Below, in pieces: positions 49,001-59,487 of a stretch of DNA of 64,000 nucleotides (positions are counted from its first letter, which is position 1; the number at the start of each line of letters is the position of its first letter). The translations under genes and the position numbers were made by a program. A model generated the notes under the pieces. The model saw only the letters and a program-made list of their open reading frames with translations, had not been told where the DNA came from and did not search any database. The stretch is taken from NCBI GenBank assembly GCA_024811115.1, contig JAKOGH010000690.1, positions 1-64,000 on the forward strand. The letters run 5' to 3'. Source of the stretch: Terana coerulea (lineage: Eukaryota > Basidiomycota > Agaricomycetes > Polyporales > Phanerochaetaceae).

Positions 49001-51743
49001 TGCAGGGAGGCGACGGGGGCTGAAGAGTGCTCGTCGAGCCCGTGGCGGAGGCTGCAGGTTCATGTATGCGGTCAGGGCGGCGGTTAGCGGAGACGATGAC
49101 GTTCATGGCACACGCCGTGATGCCGACCGTCAGAATTGACGTTCGTAATGAAGCGTGTTGCGGGAGCCGAGCGTGCGTCGCGTCGCATCACAGCATCCAG
49201 ACCGCATTGCAACGATGTATACCAGGTTAGGCAGGAAGGAGGGAGGCGACGTGAGAGTAAAAGAAGAGATAATCAGTCAGCGACGCACACACCGCCGGAA
49301 ATGAAGAAGCAGGGACGTACCAGTGCCTGAGCCCCGCCCAACCAGAGGCGACCGCAACACCCGCTCCTCGTCCTCAAACGTGACGCCCATCCTCCTCGTC
49401 GCCATCTCGTGGCCGTCTAGCGACATGGATTCATATCGTGTATACGTGTAGGCACTCTCCACCGAGTCCATCGACATGGGCCGCTCGCCTGGCGTCAGCG
49501 TCAACCGGTCGCGCAGCGTCGGCTCTGGGAAGCTGGAAGAGGCCATCGACATCGGTCGAGAAGCAGGCGGGAAGGCGGCACGCGCGGTGACGAAGGTTTG
49601 CGTGCTCGTCGTCGAGAGCTGCGAAAACGGGCGTTCTCTTGGTGGTACACCCTGTCTTGTCCGCGACTCCTGTACGTGTTCAGGCGCGAAGGGCTCGACG
49701 ACATAATCGTCCAATGGGCTGCTTGCAGACTTGCCATCCACTTTCCCAACAGGAGACTTCGCTCTGGACAACGTGCGCTTTCGCTCCCGCACCAACACAC
49801 GTCCGAGGAATCCGAATGAAATCTTGCGCGTCCGCTTCGTTGGAACCTGCGCCGGGCTCGGCGACCGCCGCATGGGGGAGGGAGTTGCACGAGAGGGCGG
49901 CCGTTGAACAGACACATGCGAGTACTTGCGTGCCCGTGGCTGTGGGTGTTGCAGCGGTATCGCCAGGTTGGGCATGCTCTCTGAAACTACGTCTACTTGT
50001 AAGTATTAAGCATCAAGAACAGAAGCATGAACACACACCAGGACTCCTCGCACCCGGCGGCGGCGCCTTCCTCAGCTTATTCGACACCTTCCTATCCATG
50101 TTGGGCCTCCTACCGCCCTCCGTCAGCTGAACTCGACTCACACTCCCGCCTGCCAGCACCGCCGTGCTCTGACTGGCCCAAGCCTCGCTCCTTGCCTGCG
50201 GGAATGGATAGCTGCCCACGGTCACCTCACCGTGTGCATCTCGCTCGTCAGGGCTCGGGATGCCTGTGTAGACAGTCCCGAATTTGCTTGCTCCACCAAG
50301 CGGTCCGAGCTCGTTCCCGGGCGTAAGCCCACTTTCGACGATGGCGTCGAGACTGCTCGGCTGACCGCGGAAGGCTGCATGCGCATGTGGGGCGTGCGCG
50401 GGCCTATACCCAGGCATGGTGCGTGCGCGAGATGAGCTTCGGCCAAGGTGCGCTTGCTGGCTATATGCGGACTGAAGATCTGTCGCCGTAGAAGAGAAAG
50501 ACAGCGTGGACGACGGCGAAGATGGCTCGGAGCCGTGCCCAGGATCGGAGGAGGCGTAGCGATGCGTCCGCCGTGCGTGTATGGGGACAGTGACCTCTTT
50601 CGCTCTGGGTTCCGATGGGCTATCGGCGAAGCCGCTCGCCGCAGAAGAAAGCGAGAACGGAGGGATGAGAGCCAAGGGCGACGGCCCTTGAGGCCGGCTG
50701 CCCAGCGGCGAACGTGGCTGTAGCCGCGGCGGTGGAGTGGATGAAGAAGGGGTCGCCGGTTGCGGCGTCGAGGGGGTGGATGCGACCGGACTGGGAGGTG
50801 CGGATGTACTTGAGGACGAAGTAGACGCTGTACCCTGTCCAAGTACGAAAGAGGCCTTTGGTCGCTGGAGGTGTGCAGGTCGTGGTCGGCCTATCCCTGC
50901 AACACGTCGTCAGTATATGGCCGTCGTATCAGCAGGCATGGAATGGAGCGTGGGTAAAGAGCCGTGAGGGGAACTCTGGCAACGGAAGAATGCTGTGAAG
51001 CGGGAGCACGAAGCATGACAGAAGTGTCTCCACAACACGCTGCATATGCACTCGGAAGGTGGCCCGACAGGAAGGTGGTGGCGATACTTAGATCGTATGG
51101 GAGGAAGCGAAAGATGCACTCACGCGCAGATAACGGCGACGGCGCGTGCGGCCTCTCCGCCGATGCCGCTCGCGCACGAGTCGCGCCAACCTTGAGCCGG
51201 TCGCTGTACGCGCTGTCTCTGCGCGTACGTGCTGTGGTCGGCGGCGCCGTGGTGTAAAATTTGGCTGGAGAGGAGGGAAAGGCGTAATGGCCGGGGTCGG
51301 AGAAGGCGGCATGGCGCTCGGCGTCAGAGTCGTCGGTGTATTGCGAGTCGGTGTCGTACTCGCTGGGCGAGTCGTCATCGAGGCCGTCTTCAACGGTGCC
51401 GGTAGCAGTAATGAAATAGGGTTTGGCTGCGCGAGCGTTGAGTGTTGAGTTGTATGAGATGTATGAGATGCAGCGAAGACGCACCTCCTGTTTCCTTTCC
51501 CCCTACCCCTCTGTTCTTCCCTGGTTCGGAACTGGGCTGCTTCGCTCGGCTCGCAGTTATGAAGGGCGCGGCGATCCCCTGCATCTCTGCCTCCTCCTGC
51601 CGGGTGGACGTCCTTGCGGGGTAAGGGCTGGAGAGCAGCGAGGCGACTGCATCTGCACGGAGCTGATGCATGGGCTTGAGCGTATCAGCCTCGTGTATCG
51701 CGAGAGACGCGTGCGGGGTTCGTGGACTGTACACTGCGGTCAT
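46093..51743 (-). CDS. Rho guanine-nucleotide exchange factor (DH domain), long disordered N-terminus
   Basis: Minus-strand gene from ATG 51743 (MTAVYSPRTPHASL) to TAG 46093. Most of about 1000 N-terminal residues are Ser/Pro/Arg-rich and look disordered. The DH domain begins about 47225 with EWKTARRALLCCRELVRTE and RNYQARLRQLLAGD. It continues with LLTYVPALLRASEVLL-type helices. After a long insertion it ends with LAILPVQRVMRYVLQYRDLL, the conserved third region of DH domains. The protein should activate Rho/Cdc42-type GTPases for polarity or wall signalling. No PH domain is seen after the DH; the chain ends DNSAFLRRT. Introns of 50-225 bases separate at least seven exons. One extra base in the run 46679-46681 breaks the DH reading frame. 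The exon order is partly inferred. Confidence 0.78.
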
Positions 51744-52779
51744 CTCTAGTGTGTCGGGAGTGTGTAGACGGTGTTCCGGATGCGCTCAGCCCGAGATAGG
51801 AGGCTTCAGCAACGCATGAACAGGCCAAAGGTCGCGACGGTGGGTCTGTCGTCAGGGTGTATGCAGGTCGATGTGGCCTGCGTGGTAGACAAAGCAGAGA
51901 CAAGGCGTGCGCTGCACACTTAGATTGTTGTAGACGACCGCTAGTCGACGGAGGTGGTGCCGGTGGTGGAGACAAGGTCGCTCTCGGAGGCCAAAGTGAT
52001 GAGGAGGGTCGATTTGCAGGAACGGCGGGGGTGAGACGCTTTGGAGCTCCATGGTGTGATGCAACCTGAGCAACTTGTATGACGTGTTACGCTGAACGAT
52101 ATGTTTATCACGGCAGGCGATCCCGGCGACGAGACACCCGCGGAGAAAAAGGCACGATGTGGCTGAGTGACCATGAGCGTGACGTCACCCTCGGGCCTGA
52201 ATTTCACAAAAAATTCTATTGATGGGAAAGTTCGCTTCGGGATGGGCGCCGATTGGGAAGGAGGTGCGCTATAAACGGAAGGTCCCATCATCGGACTTGG
52301 ACCACTCTGCTTTGCAGCTGAGCAGCACAGGTGAGACTCGCATTCCAGAGGTTCGATAATCCCGCGTATGTGAGAGATGCAAGCCTGATCGGCATGGTTT
52401 CGAGTGCTATGGTGAGATTGGCAAAGAAAAGTTTCATTAAGCATTCGGACTGAGTCGGAGGAGCACCGATGTGCGAAGGCCTGCAGCAGAGGAATCTACT
52501 ATACAGAAAGAGTCGTTGCGTGAGCGGACAACGTGTCAGATTTAATTCAAACGCAATGCAAATCTTCTAGAATTATATGAAATACGTACTTCGTATATCG
52601 AATGGATGCACGCGCTCGCCAGTTGTAAATTGTGAAGACTTTGAATTCGATTGGGCCACAGCCAGAATCTTAGACTCTCTGCCATCTGGCCTGAGGGCCA
52701 AAGTTCTTAGTTAAGTACTCAGGAACTCGAGAGGTAAAGAAAAGAAAACGAAACCGACAACGACCGCTCGACACTTAGG
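51744..52779. other. Intergenic, no gene seen
   Basis: Promoter region of the RhoGEF gene and 3' flank of a tRNA. The minus frame 51941-52444 lacks any domain. Confidence 0.4.
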
Positions 52780-52850
52780 TGCATTAAGGGGGAATCGAAC
52801 CCCCGGCGGGTCGATGGCAACGACCCAGGTTACCACTACCCCATTAATGC
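52780..52850 (-). tRNA. tRNA-Gly(GCC)
   Basis: Same 71-base sequence as 44545-44615 except for the T stem, which here pairs perfectly (GGGGG/CCCCC). The anticodon GCC is in the loop TTGCCAT. There is no intron and no encoded CCA. Confidence 0.92.
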
Positions 52851-53016
52851 TTGAAGAGCGCCCATCCAAGTCTTATGTATGTCCAAATCCGATTGGCACG
52901 GACTTCTCGGAAGGCCCTCCGCACTCTTCACAAGTACTTCACTCTCCAGCCATTACTTGCAAGCGGAACACTCAGATAACACGTAGCGTTCGCCTTTATT
53001 GACCAATCTGATATCA

Positions 53017-53388
53017 ATGAACGGCACGGCCAGACCTGACGCGAATTCTCCAAACGCAGCAGCGAGCGGATCACTTGCGACCGACATCGCCCTCCTCACA
53101 TCGCTGCTTTCGCGGTCCGGCGTCGACGAAGCGGACGCGGACGTCGAGGGCCCAGAGCTTGCAGAGCTTCTGCAGCGGCTCGAGGCGGCGGATGGCGTCG
53201 CACAGGGTGTGGAGAGCCGGCTAGACGAGCTAATCGGCAGCTTGGATGGGCTGTTGGGCAGTCTGGACTCACATGCCGCGGATGTGGACCAAGAGGCGGA
53301 GGTGAAGGTCCAGGAAGGCCAGGGACAAACAGATGTGGGAGATGCTGTCAAGGTGGAAGAGGAAGCTAAGGAGGTGAAGGAGCAGTAA
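53017..53388 (+). CDS. Small acidic coiled-coil protein, unrecognised
   Basis: An intronless 123-residue frame from ATG 53017. Residues 40-90 form likely helices with leucine spacing (LLQRLEAADGVAQ, LDELIGSLDGLLGSL), and the tail is very acidic (EAEVKVQEGQGQ, EEEAKEVKEQ). The layout resembles small subunits of coiled-coil complexes such as kinetochore DASH or BLOC-type adaptors, but no motif settles this. The ATG was chosen as the first in frame; codon use matches neighbouring genes. Confidence 0.55.
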   Translation: MNGTARPDANSPNAAASGSLATDIALLTSLLSRSGVDEADADVEGPELAELLQRLEAADGVAQGVESRLDELIGSLDGLLGSLDSHAADVDQEAEVKVQEGQGQTDVGDAVKVEEEAKEVKEQ

Positions 53389-54546
53389 AGCTCATAGTAA
53401 ACTGGTAAGCACACGCAAGATAGCTGGCATCAGTGTCTCGAGTACTTATGTTATAGTTATACAGCATTCTTAGAGAACAAATGCGCGCACAGAGAAACAT
53501 CAATCGGTATAAAACCCGACATGCTTACATTCCACGCCCCTTCGTCGTCTACTCGTGCGCTTGGACAGAGGAGCGTCGCGCCTGTTCCTCCCCAACCCGT
53601 CTCTGCCTTGGGGCATCTCTCCAACGCATACTCTAACAGCTCCGTGCGAGATGGTCATGACGGCATAATAAGTGGTGCTTCGGAATGGCCTGCGTTGCGA
53701 ATGACAGACATGGGGTTGTATGGGCGTTCATAATGCTGTGAAAAGCGAACAGCGTTGTAAAGGTTCGTTCCGCCTGTATACTCCTCTTAGGCTTTAGGCT
53801 GACTATACCCGAACGTTGTGTATGCAGTATGTTCTGTACTGTAACACAATAGCGGTAATACGTACGTTGCTATACCAGCGACTTAGACTCGGTCATTCTC
53901 TGGTGAATGCCCTGGTGCTCGCAATCCTCGGATATTGGGGATCCTTATCGGCTGCTGAAGGTTTGATATCGACAAGGGCGTTAGAGATACAACGGCTGCC
54001 GTGTCTGGAGGGTTGTAAGTCCAGATCTTTCTATATTTCTGCAGCAGTGCCCGCCCAGGGGTGCGCAGGCCGCGAGAAGGCACTAAGGTGCATAGCTCTC
54101 TGCTACAGGTACCGTTGTTGGGGAAGGTTCGTATGATTTGTGAGCGCAGGACTACTATCTGGACCAGACGCTCACGGAATATATGTCAGTACACCTGTGT
54201 CTTGTCCCGACGGTTCCCTTCCTACTGGCATGCGTTCCGATTTTAGCTCTGTCGGGATCGCAGGACGGACGTCGGTGAATGGGCGACGGGAACGCACATC
54301 CTCTGCCCTGATGGCTGTCCCCAACGAAAGAGGCCGATATTGTCCTCGGTCAAAATCACGAACATGACAGGTGTCAACTGGCAGGTCCCCAAGAGAAGTT
54401 TTGGGGATTGAGATAGCGTATGCTGTATGCTTGCAAAAGGGCCGAGTAAGGTACATGGTCTCGCTAGGCTCTGCGTAATTGACCGTCATGCATGCTACAA
54501 CCGCCGGATGTGGAGCCCGTCGTTTGAACATATGGATGGGGGAGCA
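53389..54546. other. Intergenic, no supported gene
   Basis: Short frames at 53521-53733 and 53816-54136 (plus) have no domain. The end of the stretch is the promoter of the next gene. Confidence 0.4.
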
Positions 54547-54553
54547 TATAAAG
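54547..54553 (+). promoter_or_regulatory. TATA box
   Basis: TATAAAG lies 95 bases before ATG 54648 and is followed by a CT-rich leader. Confidence 0.55.
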
Positions 54554-54647
54554 GGCGCGTCTCTTCGCGCTCTTGAGCTCAACCTATCCCCCGCCCTCTT
54601 TCTCCTTTCTTGAGGCGACCCACAAACGCGCAGCACTGCCGACCACG

Positions 54648-55665
54648 ATGACATACGCCGACCTGCCCTCTGGGTCCTATCTCATCTGTGCCGCCTCCGA
54701 CGCGCACCACTTCGTCGGGCACGTCGCGCCCGCCGTCCTCCCCACAAAGCCTACGCGGCGGCCCGCCACCAGGCGGCGGTTCGTGCACCCCGCGTTGTCG
54801 GACTCGGACTCGGATTCGGACCTTGACACGCCAACCGCCGCCCCACCCGCCCCGACCGCCAAGCCTGCCGGCCTCGGCTACTTCTTCGCGGACAGCGAGG
54901 CGGACTACGCGTTCCTCGACGCGCTGGACGCCGACTCGCCGTTCACGCAGGCGAAGGCCACGCCTGCGAGTGGAGCATCGTCTCGCGCGAGCGACGACAG
55001 CGACTCCTCCAACTCCAGCTCGCCGTACGATCTGTGCGACTCCTCCGAAGGCGAGATCGTCTCGCCGCCGCCCTTGTCGCCGTCACTCGACTTCTCGCCG
55101 TCGAGCGGCTCCGAAAGCGAGAGCGATGGCGGCTTCGTCTCTGTCGCCAAGAAGCGGGGTGTGCAGAGCACGGAAGGCAGCAGCGTCATGAAGGTCCTGT
55201 CCAAGGACACACGCGACGTCGAGCCCCCAGAGGTACGTCGTTCGTGCTCTTACACTCATTGTCTTCCACAAGGCTGATTATCGTGCGTAGTGGGCCCTCG
55301 ATAAGCTGCCGAGCGGTCGATACGCGCTCAAGACAGCCGGCGCGCCGACGGGCATCCAGCGCGGGCTGCTCTGGGCGTACGTGGACGGTGCGCTCGCGGC
55401 GGCGCACGGCGAAGAGTGGGAGCTGCGCCCGTACGTACGCGGGATTGGCCGCAAGCGTGAGGTTGTGTACACCCTCGAGTGGGCGACGGGCGGCGCGGGC
55501 TGGGTGCGGCAGGGCAAGGATGGCCAGGCGCAGGTGAGTTTCCGTGATTGTTGGCGTGAGCAAGAGCTAGGCTGATGCCCGGGTCTATAGATCGCTGTCG
55601 CACCGCTCTCGGGCCAGCTCAGGGACGAGGAGCTTTGGAAGATCATCCCGCTCACTACAAACTAG
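54648..55665 (+). CDS. Putative beta-trefoil protein (I66 inhibitor-like) with a Ser-rich insertion
   Basis: Three exons (54648-55232, 55291-55533, 55591-55665) give an intact 300-residue protein. The N-terminus YADLPSGSYLICAASDAHHF and the downstream WALDKLPSGRYALKTAGAPT look like related beta-hairpin starts. The C-terminus ends IAVAPLSGQLRDEELWKIIP. LPxGxY starts, GAPTG and a final ELWxIxP are known from fungal I66-type beta-trefoil protease inhibitors. A serine/aspartate-rich, probably disordered stretch of about 140 residues separates the first hairpin from the rest, which is unusual for that family. No signal peptide is seen. The family call is tentative. Confidence 0.5.
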
Positions 55666-56301
55666 TCCCGCCTGCTTTCACCTTTTTATTTTCCACTTCC
55701 TCTACCTTCACATCATATGCTTCCAAACACGCTTCACCCATGCTTCTTATACCACCCTCCCTAGGCATCCTTCCCACCTCGGAAACCTCCAAGTCCATCA
55801 CCCGCTTCTCCGTGTTTATTTAATCTTCATTTCATATACGTATCGGACATTGCTAAATCATAGCCACCATTGTATGCGTACTGTAGATTACTGCCATATC
55901 ACCGGCCCACTGGCCCTTAGTTACATGGCTGTACATACCATGTATCCTATTTTATAGACATGCATGTACATTGTAACTTATGTGGCTCTACTTTATTTAT
56001 GAGACGCTTGAGATAAGCTTAAGCAACTGGGTAACTTGGGTTTAAAGTAGAGAACTTGGCTTTGGTAGCCTAGAGCCTTTACCCTGGCGTTTTGCAAACA
56101 AGTGAGGTGGATGCGCAGATACTGTTTCGAGTGTCGACTCCGTTCAATCACCAGTTCTATAACATGTCAAGAACCGAACCCAGTGACTACTGTAATTTCT
56201 CTGCAAGGTCTGGTCGAGCCTCGAGGCCCGAGTGTAAGGAAGTTGGAGCGAGAGGCAAAGAAAATAAAATGACAATAAAAAGATTTTTGACCTGGCCCTA
56301 A
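55666..56301. other. Intergenic, AT-rich, no gene seen
   Basis: The 3' flank of the preceding gene, with runs such as CTTTTTATTTTCC. No feature was recognised. Confidence 0.4.
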
Positions 56302-56373
56302 TGCATTAAGGGGGTAATCGAATCCCCGGCGGGTCGATGGCAACGACCCAGGTTACCACTACCCCATTGATGC
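56302..56373 (-). pseudogene. Degenerate tRNA-Gly(GCC) copy
   Basis: It matches the two intact tRNA-Gly genes but has 72 bases. The acceptor strand reads GCATCAA against TTAATGC, leaving one mismatch. The T arm reads GGGGATTCGATTACCCCC, with an inserted base and altered stem. The anticodon arm is unchanged. It is probably not functional, though transcription cannot be excluded because the internal A-box region is intact. Confidence 0.7.
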
Positions 56374-56574
56374 TATAAGGGTTGCCTATTGTGCTCATCA
56401 TAACACCGTGGTTTTAAGCCGTTGAGTTGCTGACTAATTCACTTTGGCTTTCCGTGACGGCGGGGACTCGATACACCTCTTTAGATCTACAAGCTGACGA
56501 TATATGAAAGCTGTAGGTTCGTATGCATGCCTGAAGGCAAGTTATCAGGTACCAGGTAACGTCATTTACTACTA

Positions 56575-58057
56575 ATGTTAAATCCGTCCGAGCGGTACAC
56601 TGACAGATCGGGTTCAGGTTTGGAGCAGCAGACCGCGGATTTGGACTGTACTACTACCCGTTCAGAAGAGCCGCGCCCTCTCGTACTGCCCACTGAAGTC
56701 TGCGAGCGAATCGTGGACTACGTTGCACTGCAGCTGCGCGACACGGGGCACGTCGCAGACGACAAAGCGCGACGCGCACCCTCCTCGCGTGCGGCGCCGC
56801 CTGCCGCGCATGGCTCCCGCGCAGCCGCTTCCACCTCTACAACCGCATCACCCTCTATGCCGAGCACGAAGTCCAAGACCTCGCGCGGATGCTGCGCAGG
56901 TGTCCGCACGTTGCGCATTTCGTGCGAGTGCTCTACGTCTATTTCTCGCAGCACAGCACGCGGCGGACGTACCTCGTTCCGGTCCTGCTCGCGCCGCTCC
57001 TCGCGCACCTGGAGTCGCTGCAGCTCAGCTTTTCTGCATGGCGTGCCTTGCCTCCCGGCTTTTTTATGCTGCTCCGCCACTTTACGTCGGTGACGCACCT
57101 CGCGCTGAACCTCGTTGGCCTTGCGGTACCACGGGACCTTGGACGTATAGTCTTCAGCTTCCGAAACCTGCGCTTGCTCGACTTCTACGTGACGTACGGC
57201 GACGAGCGACATTTTGCGGCGCGCAAGGACGGTAGGCCGTATGCGATCACGGAGCCGTTGCGGAAAGCTCTGCCGCTGGCGACCCTGTCATGCCCCGAGG
57301 GACACACGTCGCTTCTCAACGTGCTGCACGCCTCCAAGTCCAATGCAAACCTCATACTGCTAAATCTGGCGATGGAAATGTTATCTACAGATGATATAGT
57401 ATGTTTGGGAACCTTTCTCTGCGGGTGTACATCTCTGCAAAGAGCCTGGTTCAGCTTCCTCAATGCGAACGATTCTCAGGTCGGCACTAACGGTGCGTTT
57501 CTCTGTTAATCTGGTTCTTGCTGTTGGCCGTCTAGATATACACTGATTCACATCATAGATACTTCTGCCATCAATCTGAGTACACTCACGTGTTTGTCTG
57601 CCCTCAGCCTGACTTTCACTATCTCCGACCTACATTTCTCCGTAGCCTTGCGCATCGTGGGCACCATCAGCTCTCCCGTGCATGAACTCGAGCTCAACTT
57701 CCGCGGTATCCCAGCTCCAGACCCTAAGCACCTACCCAGCGAACCAGAAATCCCGCCTGTGTTGGATAAGCAAAACTGGGCCGAGCTAGACAGGGTGCTG
57801 GACGGACGGGCATACCGTGAGCTGCGTGCGGTGAACATGCACGTGTCTCTACATGGTGATATAGACGTTGTCAAGCGGTGGCTCCCTCTACTGGCGAAAC
57901 GGCGAATACCGAGTTCCGTGGTGCAGGGAAGGCAGGGAATGGGTACGTATCGCAACATGAATACAAGCGATGAACATATCTGACAGTTCGTACCTCTCTT
58001 GTAACAGATTCTTTTGCAGAGTCCAGTAAACACTTCGGCGAACGTCAGGCAGCATAA
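56575..58057 (+). CDS. F-box domain protein (one frame break)
   Basis: Exons 56575-57492, 57559-57942 and 58008-58057. Near residue 35 the F-box begins: LVLPTEVCERIVDYVAL, then, after a shift, TLLACGAACRAWLPRSRFHL. The rest (about 340 residues) is leucine-rich helical sequence of the kind common in basidiomycete F-box proteins. It includes FRNLRLLDFYVTYGDERHF and LHASKSNANLILLNLAMEM. The tail is DSFAESSKHFGERQAA. Such proteins link SCF ubiquitin ligases to targets; the target is unknown. A two-base excess in the CG-rich run near 56768-56775 breaks the frame inside the F-box. Confidence 0.7.
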
Positions 58058-59487
58058 AAGTATTTTGAGTGGTCATGGAAGAGTACATCAGGCTTACAGC
58101 ATCAACATCTCCATCCCCATCCTCCAACAGACTTCCCTCATCTCCGCCCACTTAGTCTTCGTGCGCAGCACCCTCCAAAGTTTCATACAACTCGCTCGCT
58201 CGCTCGCCAGGTGCCTGAACTTTATTGCGAGCTCCGCGCGCGGGAGCTCACTTGGTCGCCAGAATTGCTGGGAGGCATTGCCCTGTCGCCGTTTCCGTCC
58301 CTAACAGATGGTGCATATGCGTCGACGTTCTGGAATAGTTCACTACGGTCCTGCGCCTCGTCTACATGGTCCCTGGATGCAGAGGATTGCACAATGCGCT
58401 GGGCCTCGTCGGCCTGAAGCTGTGCAGAACTATAACCAGCACCCCCGCCCTCAATCATCTCTGCAGCGATTCCCTTGCTCCATTCCTCTCGTCGACAGGT
58501 TCCTTGGCGCCGAGATCCTTCATGGCGGCCAAATCAACACTCCGAAAATGCTTCGCGCTGCTGTCTGGTGAAACCATAGGATGATATCTCGTTTGTCGAC
58601 TATGTTTTCCTTCCCCTGCGGTATTATCTACACTGCCTAGGTAGTGCGTAGAACCACTCTTCCATGTCGCATAAGAATACTGGCCAGGGAGGAGTGAATA
58701 GGGTTCAAACATATTATCAGCCAACTAAGCAAAAACCCTGAGCGTTTCGGGCCTGGAGTGGGAAGGGCTGTGATCAAGCTTGACCTTAGAGTAACCTCTC
58801 AGAAATTGGTAGTATGGGATGAGCAGGAGGACGCCAGACAGTGTGCACTTACACAGGGCTGCCAAGGCGCTCCGTCGTCTGTTGATCCGTCTGTCCGGCA
58901 TCGGGCCGCCGTCTTCCGCTCGTCCATCCAACTTGGACTTTGACCTTAGCTTTCCTGCCAATGCGCTCATCCAGAGTCCAGACATCACTCCCATTTGGTC
59001 GCTCATTAGAATTGCTAAAGGGAAAGGCTACAAGGTCTTGGCGCAGCGGCGCAGCAGCAACACAAACGTGAGATGATTTGTTACTATTATCACACAGCCT
59101 CATTAACTCGGTCTGTCGTTACGCATAGCCTTCGCATTGCCGACTCAATAGCCGTTATGCACGGTCCAGTGCTCATTGATACCGGAACGTCTCGCATATG
59201 TGGATGAGCAAAGAAGCAAGAAGTTCACGGTGACCTCCCATGGATCAACGTAAGGGCCACTCAGCCCTGTCGATAACGACCCCAAGCTCTTTCCAGAACC
59301 CTCGCCATAGAGTCGCAGAGAGTTGAGCAACGCGTTCTTGAATGGCCCATCAGGACCACCGCACGGACACCGCTCAGGCAGGTGACATTCACATCACTGC
59401 GCAAAATCACTGCATAACGGAACTGCATGGCTCTAGGGACATGCACGATTTTTGCAAGGGCAGCAGTCCACCTCTGGATGGCACACA
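58058..59487. other. Intergenic, no supported gene
   Basis: Several short frames (for example 58366-58584 plus, 58725-59006 minus) lack domains. Part of the right side may hold an upstream exon of the DUF6535 gene. Confidence 0.35.

Noticed and set aside
54172..54654. 160-residue minus frame antisense to a promoter
   Set aside because: Overlaps the TATA box and start of a well-supported plus-strand gene and has no domain.
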